A stretch of 64,000 nucleotides of DNA from Rehmannia glutinosa (GCA_016081115.2 CM071928.1:55125950-55189949); one strand, 5' to 3'; positions 36,401-49,190 are shown, counted from the first letter of the stretch. Notes: generated from the letters alone by a model not told the origin. Made by a program: numbers and translations.

Positions 36401-36812
36401 ATCACCCATTAAAAAAATCATTTTTTTTAAATACCCTTTCCACTTTCCACTTTCCTGGTAAAAATAACAGAAAACAGATTAATGCAGAAATATATTAGAG
36501 CAAAATTTTGATTATATTTCATATATATAACCATATGAGACCTGATCATATGTGGAGAAAAAAAATCCACAACTCAAGTCCACATATACAAGTCACCTTA
36601 TTATAAACCCAATTAAGGGACAACAACCTCTGGCAAACAAAGAACAAAACAAAAAAACTTACAAAATTACAACCATAGATATCATAAGATATATATATAA
36701 TTTTCCTCCCTTAACAATTATATGTGCCTAATTGCTGAACTTGGAGAAAATCATTAAAACAGCCATTGCCAATATTGCCAATATTGGCATAGTATGGTGA
36801 GAGTTTTAGTTC
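36401..36812. other. Downstream flank of the DUF506 gene
   Basis: AT-rich, with no coding frame. It presumably holds the 3' untranslated region of the minus-strand gene. Confidence 0.5.
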
Positions 36813-37811
36813 TCAAAATGAAATCCTTTTGCAGTCATGAGAAAACCATTTGGAGTGCATATAACTAGCTTTTCTCCATGGAGGGATGTGTAATCCTTTC
36901 TCTCTAAGGGACTGTTTGGCAGCAGAGCAAATCAAAGAGATTAACTTCTCCAGCTTCTCTTCAGTGCCCACAAATATCAAAGGAAGTGCATTTGTGAGTT
37001 CTTGATAATTTTGTGTTGGCCTTGCTAACTCAAACTGTGTCCTGAAATCTATGTCCACTATTAATCTCTCCTCTTTGCTGCCATTTTTGTCCCTCATTAT
37101 CACATCAACATATTCATAATCACCTTGGAATTGGAAAACTGGAAATTATACAAACACAAAAATTTAGAAACTAATTCTTATTTTTTTTTTTATCAAAAAG
37201 CTGAAAGATAATAAAAAAAATCATCAAGCAATAAATTTTTTTCTATAAAGAAACTGTATAATTCATCCAGAAATAAAAAATAATAAAAAATCAAGAAACT
37301 GTATAAACACAAATTAAAATGGGTGGTAAAAATACCTGAAGGTGGGCCAAAAGGAGTTGACCAAGATGTTTTACAGAGATGAGCTTCATAATTATCCATT
37401 TCTAATCTGAAAACAATCCATTTTTTCAGGTTGTTGAGTTTCTCCTTAGATTCCATATATTTCAAGTAAAACAAGATTTTCCCATAAACCTCAGTTTCAG
37501 CATCTGTGATCTCTTCCATGATTTCCTGAAAATAAAAAAAAAAAAATCTCACTCACAAAATATAAATAATAGCCCAAAAAGGAAACAGAGTCACACACAA
37601 ATATAACATGATTGAGAAAGAAAAAAAGTGAAAATAAAAAAAAAAAGTGAGGATTGAGAAAAGTGAAAAGTACTTGTAAAGAGAAATATATTGGGCAGTC
37701 ATCAACTTGAAGAGGCTGTGAAGGATGCAAGAAGAAAGAATCTGAAAGTGTTGATCCTATTTCAAATTTGAACATTAGGAAAAGCTTTTCATCTTCTGAT
37801 GAGATACTCAT
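36813..37811 (-). CDS. DUF506 / PDDEXK-like family protein, three exons
   Basis: Exons on the minus strand are 37811-37674, 37525-37336 and 37138-36813; together 654 bp, in frame, 217 residues and a stop. Introns have GT donors and AG acceptors (CAA|GTACTT to TTTCAG|GAA; TCAG|GTATTT to TTCCAG|TTTT). The start is the first in-frame ATG (37811). Residues 1-45 carry the acidic N-terminus of the family, the middle has ETEVYGKILFYLK and HLCKTSW, and the C-terminal third has RLIVDIDFRTQFELARPT and GLHIPPWRKASYMHSKWF, the conserved DUF506 core with the candidate D-x-D/E-F catalytic-like pair. The biochemical role of this plant-specific family is not established; some members respond to stress and calcium-calmodulin. 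At 217 aa it is on the short side for the family. A second acceptor at 37125 (CAAG|GTGATT) would give a product five... residues' difference at most. It is the only intact gene here. Confidence 0.88.
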
Positions 37812-37876
37812 CTTTTTCTTGCTTGAAGAAGCTTCGGACAATATAGTACATGCTATTGAGCCCTTGTTTTTCCCCC

Positions 37877-37884
37877 ATATATAT
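37877..37884 (-). promoter_or_regulatory. Candidate TATA box of the DUF506 gene
   Basis: On the minus strand CCAATATATATGG lies about 65-75 bp upstream of the ATG at 37811, a usual TATA spacing for a short 5' untranslated region. Confidence 0.4.
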
Positions 37885-37889
37885 TGGAA

Positions 37890-38194
37890 ATATAGTAATT
37901 AAATAAAAAAAATAAATAAATTTAATATAAACCCAAACCCACAAAAGTTTTTAAAAGTATAGTTGTGATGAATGTTTCCTGGAAAGAATCTATGATCAGA
38001 AAGTTAAATATCATTAATGTGATATGTACAGAAGTTTCAAGATATCAGCACCATGGGATCAGAAAATTTCTTCTTTTGGTGGCACAGGATATATGATTGA
38101 TTTAACTGATATAATAATTATAAATAAGATGTATAGGATTGTACAACACTGGGCTCTAGGTCATTGTACTATCTGTTTCTGGGGGAATTTCTTA
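37890..38194. other. Upstream flank of the DUF506 gene
   Basis: No gene or repeat is recognised. It may hold regulatory sequence, but no specific motif stands out. Confidence 0.5.
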
Positions 38195-38295
38195 GCCACC
38201 CAAGTGGGGTGGCACCCAAGTGAGTGATCACCCTTGGATCACCACACACCCATATGTGTGTGTGATGAGGATCAAGGGCCACCCACCCAGGTGGC
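38195..38295. repeat. Foldback hairpin, about 100 bp
   Basis: GCCACCCAAGTGGGGTGGC and 'cccttggatcaccacacaccc' on the left pair with 'gtgtgtgtgatgaggatcaa', 'gggccaccc' and 'acccaggtggc' on the right around a central ATAT near 38253. It has the form of a tiny foldback element; no target duplication is clear. Confidence 0.65.
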
Positions 38296-38510
38296 ATGGA
38301 TAAGACCCTGTTTCTGTCTTTAAGACTTTTATGGTCTTATCTCCAATTGAAGACTCTGCTCTGCGTGTGAAGTTGGTGAAACTCTCTCAATCAATGGTGA
38401 CACAGTTTTCCCCTGGACCCTTTCAAATATGGTACTGCTATTATATCTTATTCTTATCCAGTATGGAGATTATTATATATATTTTCTGAACTTATATTTT
38501 AGCTTTTGGT

Positions 38511-38788
38511 AGAGCTCGCATTGGGCGGGCCACCCGGCCCGAGCCCATTAGGCTTGGCAAAATTGGGGTCGACCTGATTTTGGTTGGGCCTAAAAATCTT
38601 TGGCACAACCCAGCCCCTATATATACACTCTATGTGAAAAAAATTCAGGCCACCTCGGAAAAGTCGGGCTAGCCCGGCCGTCGCCAATTAGGCCCGACTT
38701 TTCGAGCCTAAAAACACAAACGATCACGATCCAAACCTTGAATCGGTCATGGGCGGTCCGCGACCGAGCTTGATTTTGCCACCTCTAA
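38511..38788. mobile_element. hAT-like miniature element (278 bp) with perfect 8-bp duplications
   Basis: Perfect direct duplications CTTTTGGT lie at 38503-38510 and 38789-38796. The ends AGAGCTCGCATTGGGC and GATTTTGCCACCTCTAA are imperfect inverted repeats. The body is GC-rich with 'gggcgggcc', 'cggcccg' and 'aggcccga' words. It encodes nothing and belongs with 18393-18639. Confidence 0.82.
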
Positions 38789-38796
38789 CTTTTGGT

Positions 38797-39140
38797 AAGT
38801 TATTATTCTTTTACTAAAAAGTAGAACACTTGTTAGTTAAATACAAATTGGGAAAATTCAGCGTCATTTAAAATGTATGAATATTTGTTAAATGTTACGG
38901 TGATAAAATTGATAAAAATACCAAAATAATTAATATATAGAGTATTAGTCGTCAAGTATTACGTGCGTATCACGTATTAATATGCAATGACTCAAATATA
39001 TATATGAAATATATAAGTATTTTTTTCAATTATAAGTACGTACAATTGCTATATTTTGTGCTATATATACATAATAGTACATAAACAAGTCAAAACATGA
39101 GAGCACATGAGAGTATATATATATATATATATATATATAT
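38797..39140. other. AT-rich spacer ending in a (TA)n run
   Basis: No coding frame. The TA run is at about 39115-39140 and abuts the next element. Confidence 0.65.
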
Positions 39141-40176
39141 GATTTTAGTTCAAATGAGACCACCCCTCCCTAGGTGAGGCAATAGGACTCATCTTACCCA
39201 TCGATCTTAAAAAATGAAGGGATGTGATTAATTCAGTTTTTTAATTATTTCCTAATTTTCGCGATTTTAAGGGTAAGATTGTAATTTTGTAATTCAAATT
39301 AGTGGTCCCCAGTTTTTATGGTTCAAATTAATGGTCCCAAATTTTTATGGGCTGAAATTGACACTGCCGGGTTTTATGGCGGAATTTAAGGAACTGTTTT
39401 CTTTCCAAGTATTTTTATTTTACAAAGATAGTTAGGGTTCTTCTACTGCATAATTAGACATCAAATAATGCATATTTAGTTATTTTGTTGCCACTGTTTT
39501 TCTTAAAACAAAACATAATTGAATATAACGTCTTCGCATATGTAGTTATACTACACCGCATAAATAGGTTCAATATAATGTATATTTAGTTATGGAAATG
39601 GGATGTTGCTTTTGGAAATTATAAAAATGGGATGTTACATAATGTCTGCATATTTAGTTATTCCACAATGATAGATAGTTTCTAGATAATACATAGTTGA
39701 TTTTATTGCATAGTTTATGACGTCTTACATAATGTCTTGCATATTTAGTTATTCCATAATGCATATTTAGTTGAGTTTTGTTGCATATTTAGTTTTCGAA
39801 CTCAATCGTTCGTTATTTCTCCGTAATATTGCACCGATTTTTCTTGTTTTTTCTCAGAATTTTCATGAACTGTGATTTTCGAGTTCTTCACGCTTTTCTT
39901 TATTTGCGTTAATGGAGGAATGAGAGAGAGAGAGAGAAAGAGAGAGCGTGAGATCGGGAAAAATGGGAGATGTATGAGAGAGAAAAGAGATTTGATTCCA
40001 TTTTTGTAACTAACTTGTTATGTTATTTTACCCTACTACCCTTATATTGATTAAATTAATATTTAATATATTTTTTACCCATTAAATCATACCCATTGAT
40101 TAATAGTGGGGGATGGTTGAGATTAGTCCATTGTGTCTCACCTAGAGACATGGTCTCACTTGATCCTCCCCTATAT
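39141..40176. mobile_element. TIR element (about 1.03 kb), full copy
   Basis: The left end reads GTTCAAATGAGACCACC...TAGGTGAGGCAATAGGACT. The reverse complement of the right end reads GATCAAGTGAGACCATG...TAGGTGAGACACAATGGACT, giving inverted repeats of about 50 bp. It is bordered by TA repeats, so target duplications cannot be read. The interior has repeated 'catatttagttatt' words and a (GA)n tract, no coding frame. It is the inverted partner of 18648-19675. Confidence 0.72.
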
Positions 40177-40181
40177 ATATA

Positions 40182-40213
<32 letters not shown>
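40172..40213. repeat. (TA)n microsatellite
   Basis: TA run with one interruption; the YIYIYIY-type frame across it is an artefact. Confidence 0.92.
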
Positions 40214-40216
<3 letters not shown>

Positions 40217-42875
40217 AAAGACTATTTTCAAAATAGTCACCATACCCGCCCATTTTTCATTGCTATAAAAAGCATTAAAATTTTGGAAAAAAAATGTAAA
40301 AAATATTTATAATTTTATGGTTTCCAAATACGTGTACTGCATTAAGTGGTTTTCCAAGTATGTGTGTACTACATTAATTATTATATTTAACTTTTTATTT
40401 TTCTTTTCAAAATTTAATAACTTTTTCGTTTTTGATTAGTTTTTGACTAATATATCAAATTAACCATTTTTTATGACCTTCAATTTGGTACCTATATTGC
40501 ATATATAAAATAAAAATAAATATAATTAATAAAAAAAATATTTACTCAAAATTTTATTTTGGAGCGAGTTTTTTTAAAAAGTTATGCATTCGGGGAACAA
40601 TTTGTATAACTATTTATTTTGATTAGTGTAATTTTTTATTTTTAGCAAATCGGGTTTTCACCCTCAGCATAAATTGGTAAGTTCCGATTATTAATGTAAA
40701 ATTATTTTGACAACAATTTTTATACTTTCTTAATTTAAGAAAATAAAAAATTCTTAAGTTTCAGTAAATCGGATTTTCATATAATCCATAATTTTCTAAT
40801 TTAAAATAAATAATTTATATTTTCATCTACAAAAATAATAAAAACACTCGTATAAAAAAGGTAATATGAATGTTTATATTTTTATAATTAGTGAGCTTTT
40901 CGCATATTATGAATCATAATTTAATACTTTACAATTTATTTCTTTAACAAAAGCAATATTTATTTTATTTATTTTTTTACCAGAAAAATAATTTTTGTTG
41001 GACAATTATATGTTATATTTTATTTCTTCTTATCAAAAATATGAAAAACAAAAACTATCCAATCATAATTTTCAAAAACAAAAAAATCCTGACTATACAC
41101 AACAAAATCAGAAAGCAATCAATACTCCGAAAAGTGAACTTGGAATACAAATCCCGATAACAACATTGGAAATAAAAACTATCTTACAAAAACGTGAATA
41201 AATATATAAGCTTTAGATATATATATATATATATATAATTGTATATATCTATGTATTAAAAGTTGAGATAATAATCCATCATAAATATTACATGAGTAAT
41301 TGAAATATGAAAATTCTATATATGTATATTCTTTTATCTATGTATTATATCCGATAAAATAATCCAATATATAAATATAAATATTATATGAAATGCTTGA
41401 AATATTGAAATGCTATATATATATAATTGTAAAAAGATTCAAATTATATATATTCTTATATTATATTTATTTGTTATTATCAAACAATAATCTTTTATGT
41501 TATATGAGAGTTTCTCAAATAATCATGATTTGAGTAGAATGGTATTATTATCGAGAAATTAAATAATACTCTAATTTTATTTATTAAATTAACATTTATA
41601 GTGATTTGTTGGTATAAATTTCAATTATATCTCAATTGATCTAATTTCAATTATATCTCAATTGATCTAATTTAGTTTAGTTGTCGAAAATCATTGAGTA
41701 AACATATAATTTTTAAAGTTTTAGACAACTCAAAGTGTTTTTCAATATGTGTATAAACTTGCTTCAAATTTAATCAGTTTGTTTTCTTTATTATTTCCAT
41801 TCTTCTAAAATTTTAATTTATTATTGGATATTTAACACAATATTTGTGAAAATATATTTAATTAGTATAATAATAATTTAATAAATCTTAAATTATTTTG
41901 TTCGGTCAAGACGTATCATCTTGCAACCATTCCCTAGTTCAATGGACATGGCCGAGATGGACTTTGAGATATCTACCCCCGCTCGCTTCCATTACCATTC
42001 CTATAATATATATACAAAATTATATCAAAACTATATAATAATGTATTATATTACACTCGTATATCGCATGGGCAATATACTACTATATATGAAAAGCAAC
42101 TATTTCCATTTACGTTTTCCGCCTAAAAGCACATTCTAAAAATAATTTTCGATGTATTTATAAAAAACAATTGTTTGGCAACTTTCTAAAAATTGTAATA
42201 ACTATAATAAAATTTTAGTCTTTTTATTTCCGTCAACTTTGGTAAGATATTAATTGAGTTTAGAAATTCTATTTTGTAATAAATATTGTATCAATAAGAA
42301 TCGTAATATTTATAATAAATTTCACTAAGATTTGAAAACACAATTGACTTTTCATTTTGAATTCAATCAATATAAATTAACTACCTTATTAAGATAATCT
42401 CTCTCTATATATAATTGGGTTGTATATGTGTACCTTATTCAAATATATATAAGTGATGTGTGTGTATATGAGTGTGTATGTGTATATATATAATTGTCGT
42501 TAATTTACAAACAATCAAATAAAATTAATTTATTGTGATATATTAGAAAATAAGTTTTCCATTTTAACTCGATTCATTAATATTATAAATATTTTTGTAT
42601 TGCGAATTGATGGTTGAATTCACAATTGAAAAAGTAACATTTATTGCAAAGCAATAAAAATAATTATGACTCAATTAATTTAAAACATATATTATTTTAT
42701 TAACATTTTTATACTCATTTTAAAAGGTGCCAACTATGAATAAATATTTCGAGTTTATCGAAAAATTAATCAAACCTACTCATAATGTTAAGTTGGTTTT
42801 ATACCAATGTATTGAGTATTCTAGACTAGGATTTTGCGTTGTTTTCGGGTATTTTAGTGTCGATTTAGTCGAGTT
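40214..42875. other. Very AT-rich intergenic DNA
   Basis: No frame with recognisable content on either strand, no TIR pair, no RNA gene. Short TA/CA runs occur (about 41219-41240, 42440-42490). Confidence 0.6.
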
Positions 42876-44390
42876 TGTGTAATTGGTTGTCGTTTGAGAG
42901 TCGGGACAGTCTTGATGCCAAATCGATTAAGAATGATGAAAAATGTGTTTGACGGTGAAGATCGCATTTTAGAAGTTGAAAAATGGAAAAATATGGGGCA
43001 GGACGAGCGCCGTAGCGAAAACCCCAGCGCCGCAGCACAAGGGGTGAAAAATAAGACAAAGATGCGCGGGAAGGATGGAGCTGCAGCGCCATAAAAGCGG
43101 GTCGCAGCGCCCACAATGTATAGCGGCGGCTTGACGTGAAATAGAGCGGTAGCCAGTAGCGTCGATGATGAAGGGCGATGAGTAGGCAACAGGCGGCCGG
43201 TGTGCGGTAGGGTGTGATAACTGTAGCTGGCAGCGGCTGACGATGGCTGCGGCAGCTCAACACAAAGCAAGAAATGGCGATGACGAGCGCGATGCTCAAG
43301 CGCTGGCTGGCAGCCCAGGAAGCAGGCTGCAGCCACCGGCGACAGCGGCAAGAGATCAAGAGATCAGCCTTGGCCCAGCGTTATTGGGCTGCACGTCACG
43401 ACTTTATTTCTTGGGCTTTTGACGCGTTATCGAGGGTTTCGACTTATAAATACATCACGGAGATGCACAAAGAGGGGGTCGGATATTATTTTGAGCACAA
43501 CGTAAGGCAAGAGACACAGAGCTAGGGTTCGGGACGGCAATTGAGGCACTTCTGCCCGGACACGAGATAATTCCTTCTCTTTTCTTCTCAATTCTTTCTT
43601 TGTTTTTCTTTGTCGATTTCTTGAGATGTATAATTATTTCTTCATGAGTTTTTGTACATCCATCATGAGCTAAACCCGTCTTTCTAGGGGATTGATGTAA
43701 CTTACGTTTGAACATATGTTTTGATTTCGCTTTATGAAATTCGCATATTATTTAATCTATTTGTGCTATTTGATTTAATTGCATCCGGATTATCTCGATC
43801 AATAATTTAGATTGTTTGGCGTGTTTGATTTGACACTCGAGAGAGATAATTGAACGCCGACCATAGAATAGCACAACCTAGGGTTTCATAGAATCGAGAG
43901 ATTTATGAATCTTTTGAAGCCTGTGATAGAATATTCATTGAGCGTATTAGGGTTTAATTTATGATTTTTATAGAGATATCGAAATCAGAAATTAGAACCT
44001 AGAATCACTTGGCACTCGAGAGAGGAAGTGATAAACGGTAGGAATATTGGCTTATAGATTAATAACTTGTGATTAATAAACTGGATTGAAAACATAGGGG
44101 ATAATTAGGTGAAATCAACCATCTAGAATTTATTTTCTACGTGTTTGATTAATTGTCCGAACCAATTTGTTAGTTTAATTTTAGTTTAATAAATCTTCAT
44201 CTCTTTTCGATTTCTAGATAGAGTTAAGCTATTTTAATTATAGTACTTAGTATAAAATTCGATAACAATCCCTATGGAAACGATAACCCTACTTTCAAAA
44301 CCTATACTAAAACTTGACACCGTACGCTTGCGGTAAGAATTTCGCGATCACATAATAAATATGATTTTGACATATTACCATCATTATCTT
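42876..44390 (+). mobile_element. Fragment of an LTR retrotransposon leader/LTR, partly duplicated at 57290-58335
   Basis: A GC-rich part with repeated 'gcagcgcc' words (about 42990-43330) is followed by 'cttataaatacatcacgg' (TATAAATA at 43444-43451), a transcript-leader-like stretch and an AT-rich tail ending with 'gacaccgtacgcttgcggta'. This tail is widespread at the borders of plant LTR retrotransposons. Overlapping frames in the GC-rich part on both strands are not taken as genes. No LTR partner or terminal duplication was found, so the family is not assigned. Confidence 0.5.
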
Positions 44391-46689
44391 CCGGATTGCC
44401 TATATATATGTACAATTAGTTCATTAGTACTTACACACTCAAACGAAAATACAAAAATAAAGACTGCTCCATTATACGTAAAATTCATAGATCAATGACA
44501 CTTATGATTGCACTAAGCTATGATTTAAATATGAGCAAGACCCAATGAGTCGTAAAACTTCGACTTGTGAGAAAGTATGAAAAACCTGTGTACAATGATA
44601 AAAATCAAATACAAATCCTTGAATGCATCTTTCATTATAATTTAGATCTTTTTAATTGTTGATTTTTAACATTTTCACATTGTGTTGATATAATTTACTT
44701 TTACGAAGATCAAATCAACATAAATGTTACTAAAATAGTTTGTGCATCGACGGTGTCAAGATCGATCGGCCCGAGCCGACCCATTTAATAACTCTACCGA
44801 TTATTATAATAGTCTCATGCATCACACGGGGCCTCATCTAGTGAGTTATATACAAGAATACTTCTGTCTCGCACATTTTGTTGAATTATTGTTGCATGTT
44901 TTATTTAATTATATTCTATAATTAATAAACAATACTCTAGCTAGTTTAATATTTTTTCTTTGTTTTTATGTCATTCTTGAACAATTATATTAATAAAGCT
45001 TAATTTGTGCGTTGAATACAATTAAAATTAATATACATGATAACTCGAAAGCTATTCTAAAAACCTTAGGCAAGTGCACTTATCATTTTGTAGTTTAGTT
45101 TACCGAGTACCAAGTGTCATTTCCACGAGGATTATGAGTACTAGTAATTATCGTCTTTTTTATTATCTAATCTAGCAATTTTCGATGGTTGTTTTGTAAA
45201 AAGAAAAATTAAGAATCTAATTAAACAAGGAATTACAAAGGATTGAATAAAGGAGGATTATAAAATAAGAGATCAAGAGATAAAAATGTGTTTGAATGTA
45301 AATCCCTCTAGAATGTTTTTGTGATTTTAACAAGAATAAATACAACACTTTGAAATCTTAAACAATTACCATCCCTTTCTAACATAATCTCATACTTCAT
45401 GGACCATGGAAATTCCTAAATTAAGTTAAACCCTCTTTCAAGGTGAAAAACTCATAATCTTAGGTTGATTAACCAAAATATGTTTCTAGTTAAAACCCTC
45501 AAGATTGCATTAATTATTTATGAATTCCCATATTAGTTTGACCCTAATCCGAAAGATTTACTTCGTCTATGTCTAGGATTGCATGCAACTCCTTTCACTT
45601 ATATTGGTTATTTCTCACCATAAATCTATCTATTAACCGATGAGGAATAAAATTCAAATCAATACAACGATAATATTAACTCGAATGAATGGAGCATAAT
45701 ATAAGTGAATTGCACAAAGCATGAAGATTATATTGAAAACATTCAAACCATAATCACAAATTCATTCTAGAGTTCATTACATTCAAACAAAAAGTTTAGC
45801 TCAACATGATTTTGACAAAAGCATAAGCTACGCAAGATTCAAATGATATGTATATGATGTACTTATCTTTTTCAAAATCACAATAAGACTTCTTCTCCAA
45901 GCTCTTCAATCTCCAATGCTTCTCTACCTCTCTTCTCATAATATGTAATTTGCTCTCTAAATCCGAATTTTATGAATGAATGAATATCCATCCTCAAAAC
46001 GAGTGTCAAAAGTGTACAAGAGTTGTCAAAAGACTTGGTTAAAGTGCTTTTCCAAAATACCCCTCAAAATTCGGGCAAATATAGTCCTGCAAAGACATTC
46101 GTGCTTCAAAACTCACCGGCCGTGTTTTATACGTCTTTGGCAGCCTCCAAAGACACGATCGTGTTAAAAATCACGGCTTGGTTGTGTTCTCGTATGACAT
46201 GGCCATTTTTTTTGCTCTTTTTTGGTTTATTTTTAACATGGTCGTGTAAAAAAATACACCATGGCTAGGTTCGCCCGAAATGACGATTTAGCTTGGGATT
46301 TCGAGTTTTTGCATCCATAAACCTGCAATATGTTTTGACATGAATCCATGACATCAAATTCACCAAATAGCTCCGAATGATCAATCTACACCAATAAAAA
46401 TAACTAACAAAAATATGAACCATGTTCAATCAAAAACCTATACGATACTAACAACAAAACAACCAAAATCATACTCAAATAAATAAGTAAATCATGCATA
46501 AAAAGACACTTATCAATAAATCTTAGTAATTTATGAAATACTTAACTATTTTTAAATATTTATTTTTATATTATGCGAAACTCATAAAATTAAAATTAAA
46601 TCAATTAAAGACGATATAATGTGATTTGTGCATAACATAATATTCGATAGTGTAGAATGAACCACATTAGACGCGAACAACCAATCGAT
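44391..46689. other. AT-rich spacer with degraded retroelement fragments
   Basis: About 45050-45650 reads, on the minus strand, like the tail of another LTR element (it ends with a 'gataagtgcacttgcc' word). About 46080-46260 has 'acgatcgtg' and 'catggtcgtgt' repeats of a kind seen in LTRs. A hAT-like remnant may lie at 44750-44810. No gene is seen. Confidence 0.35.
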
Positions 46690-46815
46690 CAAGGCTGCAT
46701 AATGGGGCGGGGTAGGGCGGACGAGTCCCAACTCACCATTAGATAGGGTAGGGCCAACCTAACCCAACCCACTTTGGGTTGTGGGTAGACGGGCCAACCC
46801 GCGAGAAATTGAGAA
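46690..46815. mobile_element. Fragment of a GC-rich miniature element
   Basis: Words such as 'ggggcggggtagggcgg', 'aacccaacccactttggg' and 'gggccaacccgcg' are of the type found in the hAT-like elements of this window. Ends and duplications are not clear. Confidence 0.35.
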
Positions 46816-46969
46816 GAACTAGGGAGAAAAAGGAATTTTATCATATTTATATCCATCCATGGTCCATATACTATTCATTACATTAACTAAATAGTTTGAC
46901 AATGAATAATATTAGTTTAAGAAATCGAGAATTGATAATTGATGTTTTTGCTTAAAATCGATGTATCAC

Positions 46970-47343
46970 TCGAAATTAATGATGGTCCCACTTCTCTCCT
47001 GAGCTGATAATTTTTCAATTGGGAACTTAACTGCAACACAAGCAAATGTTAGACGGTATTCGGGGTTGTCCCAGGGAGCGCCCCTCCAATGCTCAAGGCA
47101 AGAATTAAGTAGGAGAAATTCAGAGTAAAAAATAGTAATCTAGAGCATGAAATAATTTAGACTAATGCGAATACTTACAAAATGATGAGGAGGGACCTCT
47201 TTTATACCTATGACGATGGGCCACATAGGGCTGTGTGGGCCTCATGGGCCGGTATATTAAAAACATGAAGAGGATTTGAAGAGGATTAATAGTATTGAAT
47301 AATTAATAAATAATACAGAAATAATAAAAATAAGAAATATTGG
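46970..47343 (-). repeat. LTR-like fragment with minus-strand TATA box
   Basis: On the minus strand TATAAAAGAGGTCCCTCC (plus 47190-47207) is followed downstream by a leader-like stretch and 'cttgagcattggagggg', in the arrangement of an LTR promoter. It abuts the left end of the Copia element. Confidence 0.4.
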
Positions 47344-48875
47344 TGTAGTCCTAAGGGGGTGTGGTGTAATGTTTATAAGGCGGGAGTTGAATAAACCTTA
47401 CCATATTTTAATTTTAGTCTTTTTAAGATTTTTCAACGAGTTGACTCAAATCACCGTGTGTCCTTGAGGGACTAAGTTGACTATATTCAAATTAAGTTAC
47501 CCACTCAACCGACTGATAGAGTCATTGATAGTATAACTCCTTCATTTTTAAGCTAATACTTAACTTTTAGTTGATTTGGTTTTTAACAACGGCAGACTTA
47601 ACAACCTTTTAATAGATTTAAGCTTGTTTTTAACACTTTTTCTAGCACTTGTTAATTATCGCTTGGATAGCGATTTAAATAACAAAGAGATATATGCGGA
47701 ATGTAAGTGATGAAAGTAAATTAACACAAGTAATTTTTATAGTGGTTCGAGGATGGAGTAATTCCTCTAATCCACTCTTCTCCAACTCCTGGAGGAATCC
47801 ACTAAGTAATGTGATCAAGTTACAAAACAAAGAATGTCTAGAGACAAACCTTTTGTCACACAAACCGGCTTCTCCGCGACTTAGCTTTTTTCACGAGGTA
47901 GCCGCTTGCTACTTCACTCACTATTAAGTCCTTGGATTTGTTCACGCAGCCCTCCAACAAACTTGAAACTTGGTTCGACCTTGAACCTTTCTACAATCCT
48001 TCAACTTGGAAAGTAGACCCCTTTTTGATTTTCAAATTGTTTCGTCTTCAACTGGTTGAAGTTGTCTCTCCTTCACAGCTTGTGTTGGATCAAGTTTCTT
48101 CGAGTTTTAGGCTTGAGGAATATCTTGATAAGCTTTGAGAATGTTGCAGGTTAATTGCTTGAATATTGCTTAAAAGATCTGTGTCATTCGTAACCTTTTC
48201 TCAAATGCTTCCTTAGCCTTTTATAGTGCGCATTAGAAATTTTCCCGTTGAAGAGATAGGCCAATTTCAAATGATACTTCTTATTCGTTGGCTTGTATTT
48301 TCTTGATCTGCAACACTTGTGATGTTGACCCTTCCTCGTATTAAATGGCTTCAGCTTTAAAGGTTCGACACAAGTTGCAATGTTTCCCATCGCTTATTCC
48401 TTTTGCATCATTCTCGGGCCAAACACTTTAAGACTGGACAGACTTGGACATATTACTATATCGAGTAATATTCTTGACTTCTTTCCACAAATCAATGTCG
48501 ACTGCCTTGACTTGATCACGCCGCTTACCCCCCTGTGACTTGAGTCGGCTCCAATCATAAGATAGACTCAACTATCACTTCAACTATTAGACTTGGCTCT
48601 TTAAGTTGACCTGACCGGCACTTCTCACAACCATTCCCCTCGGTGACTTCTCCTTCATCAAGTATTTGACTTCCTTCATGGCCATACTCACCGACATACA
48701 TCGTAGTCTTCTTCACAAGATGCACGATTGACTTCTTGTAATCTAGACTTAGCCGACTTCACTCGGCTCTTCCATCTATCTATTACAATGCGAATTACAA
48801 GGAAAATGGGGTGCCAACTTCCTAATCTAAATTTTACATGGTATTATCAAAATCTAACTAATACATTTCCTAACA
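47344..48875 (-). repeat. Copia 3' LTR (1532 bp)
   Basis: On the minus strand it starts TGTTAGGAAATG at 48875 and ends CCTTAGGACTACA at 47344, so both ends share a short inverted TGTNAGG/CCTNNCA form. It aligns with 60414-61943 throughout. Confidence 0.9.
48218..48225 (-). promoter_or_regulatory. TATA box of the Copia LTR
   Basis: TATAAAAG on the minus strand. The other LTR has TATAAAGG at 61297-61304 in the aligned place. Confidence 0.6.
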
Positions 48876-48892
48876 ATTTCCCCCTTTTTGAT
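48876..48892 (-). other. Copia polypurine tract
   Basis: On the minus strand ATCAAAAAGGGGGAAAT directly precedes the LTR start. The same tract lies at 61944-61959 beside the other LTR. Confidence 0.88.
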
Positions 48893-49190
48893 AATGCCAA
48901 AACTTAAAACAAAAAAAAAATAAGTAAACATCAAATACAAGCAAAGGTCTGAATAACAAAAATGTATGCTTTTGAATAATCAATTTTATTGATCATAGCA
49001 TTCTTGTCCTTTACAAAGTCAAGCACAACTAGTAACAGAGCTATATACAAATACAACTTTTCAACATGTATCTAAGTTAAGTTACGAGAGAGAATGAATA
49101 TTAGAAGGAAATTCTCGAGCTATTACGAGAAAACTTACATGACTATGTATTTACATCAAAGTAAAGTACATGAAGGGTTCACAAATGTCT

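Noticed and set aside
37674..37841. A longer first exon for the DUF506 gene starting at 37841
   Set aside because: The first codon there is TTG, not ATG. The first in-frame ATG is at 37811.
42854..43359. Two overlapping minus-strand frames of about 165 codons in a GC-rich stretch
   Set aside because: They lie in LTR-leader-like repeat DNA duplicated at 57.3 kb, where the frames are not kept. GC-rich DNA gives long chance frames on both strands.
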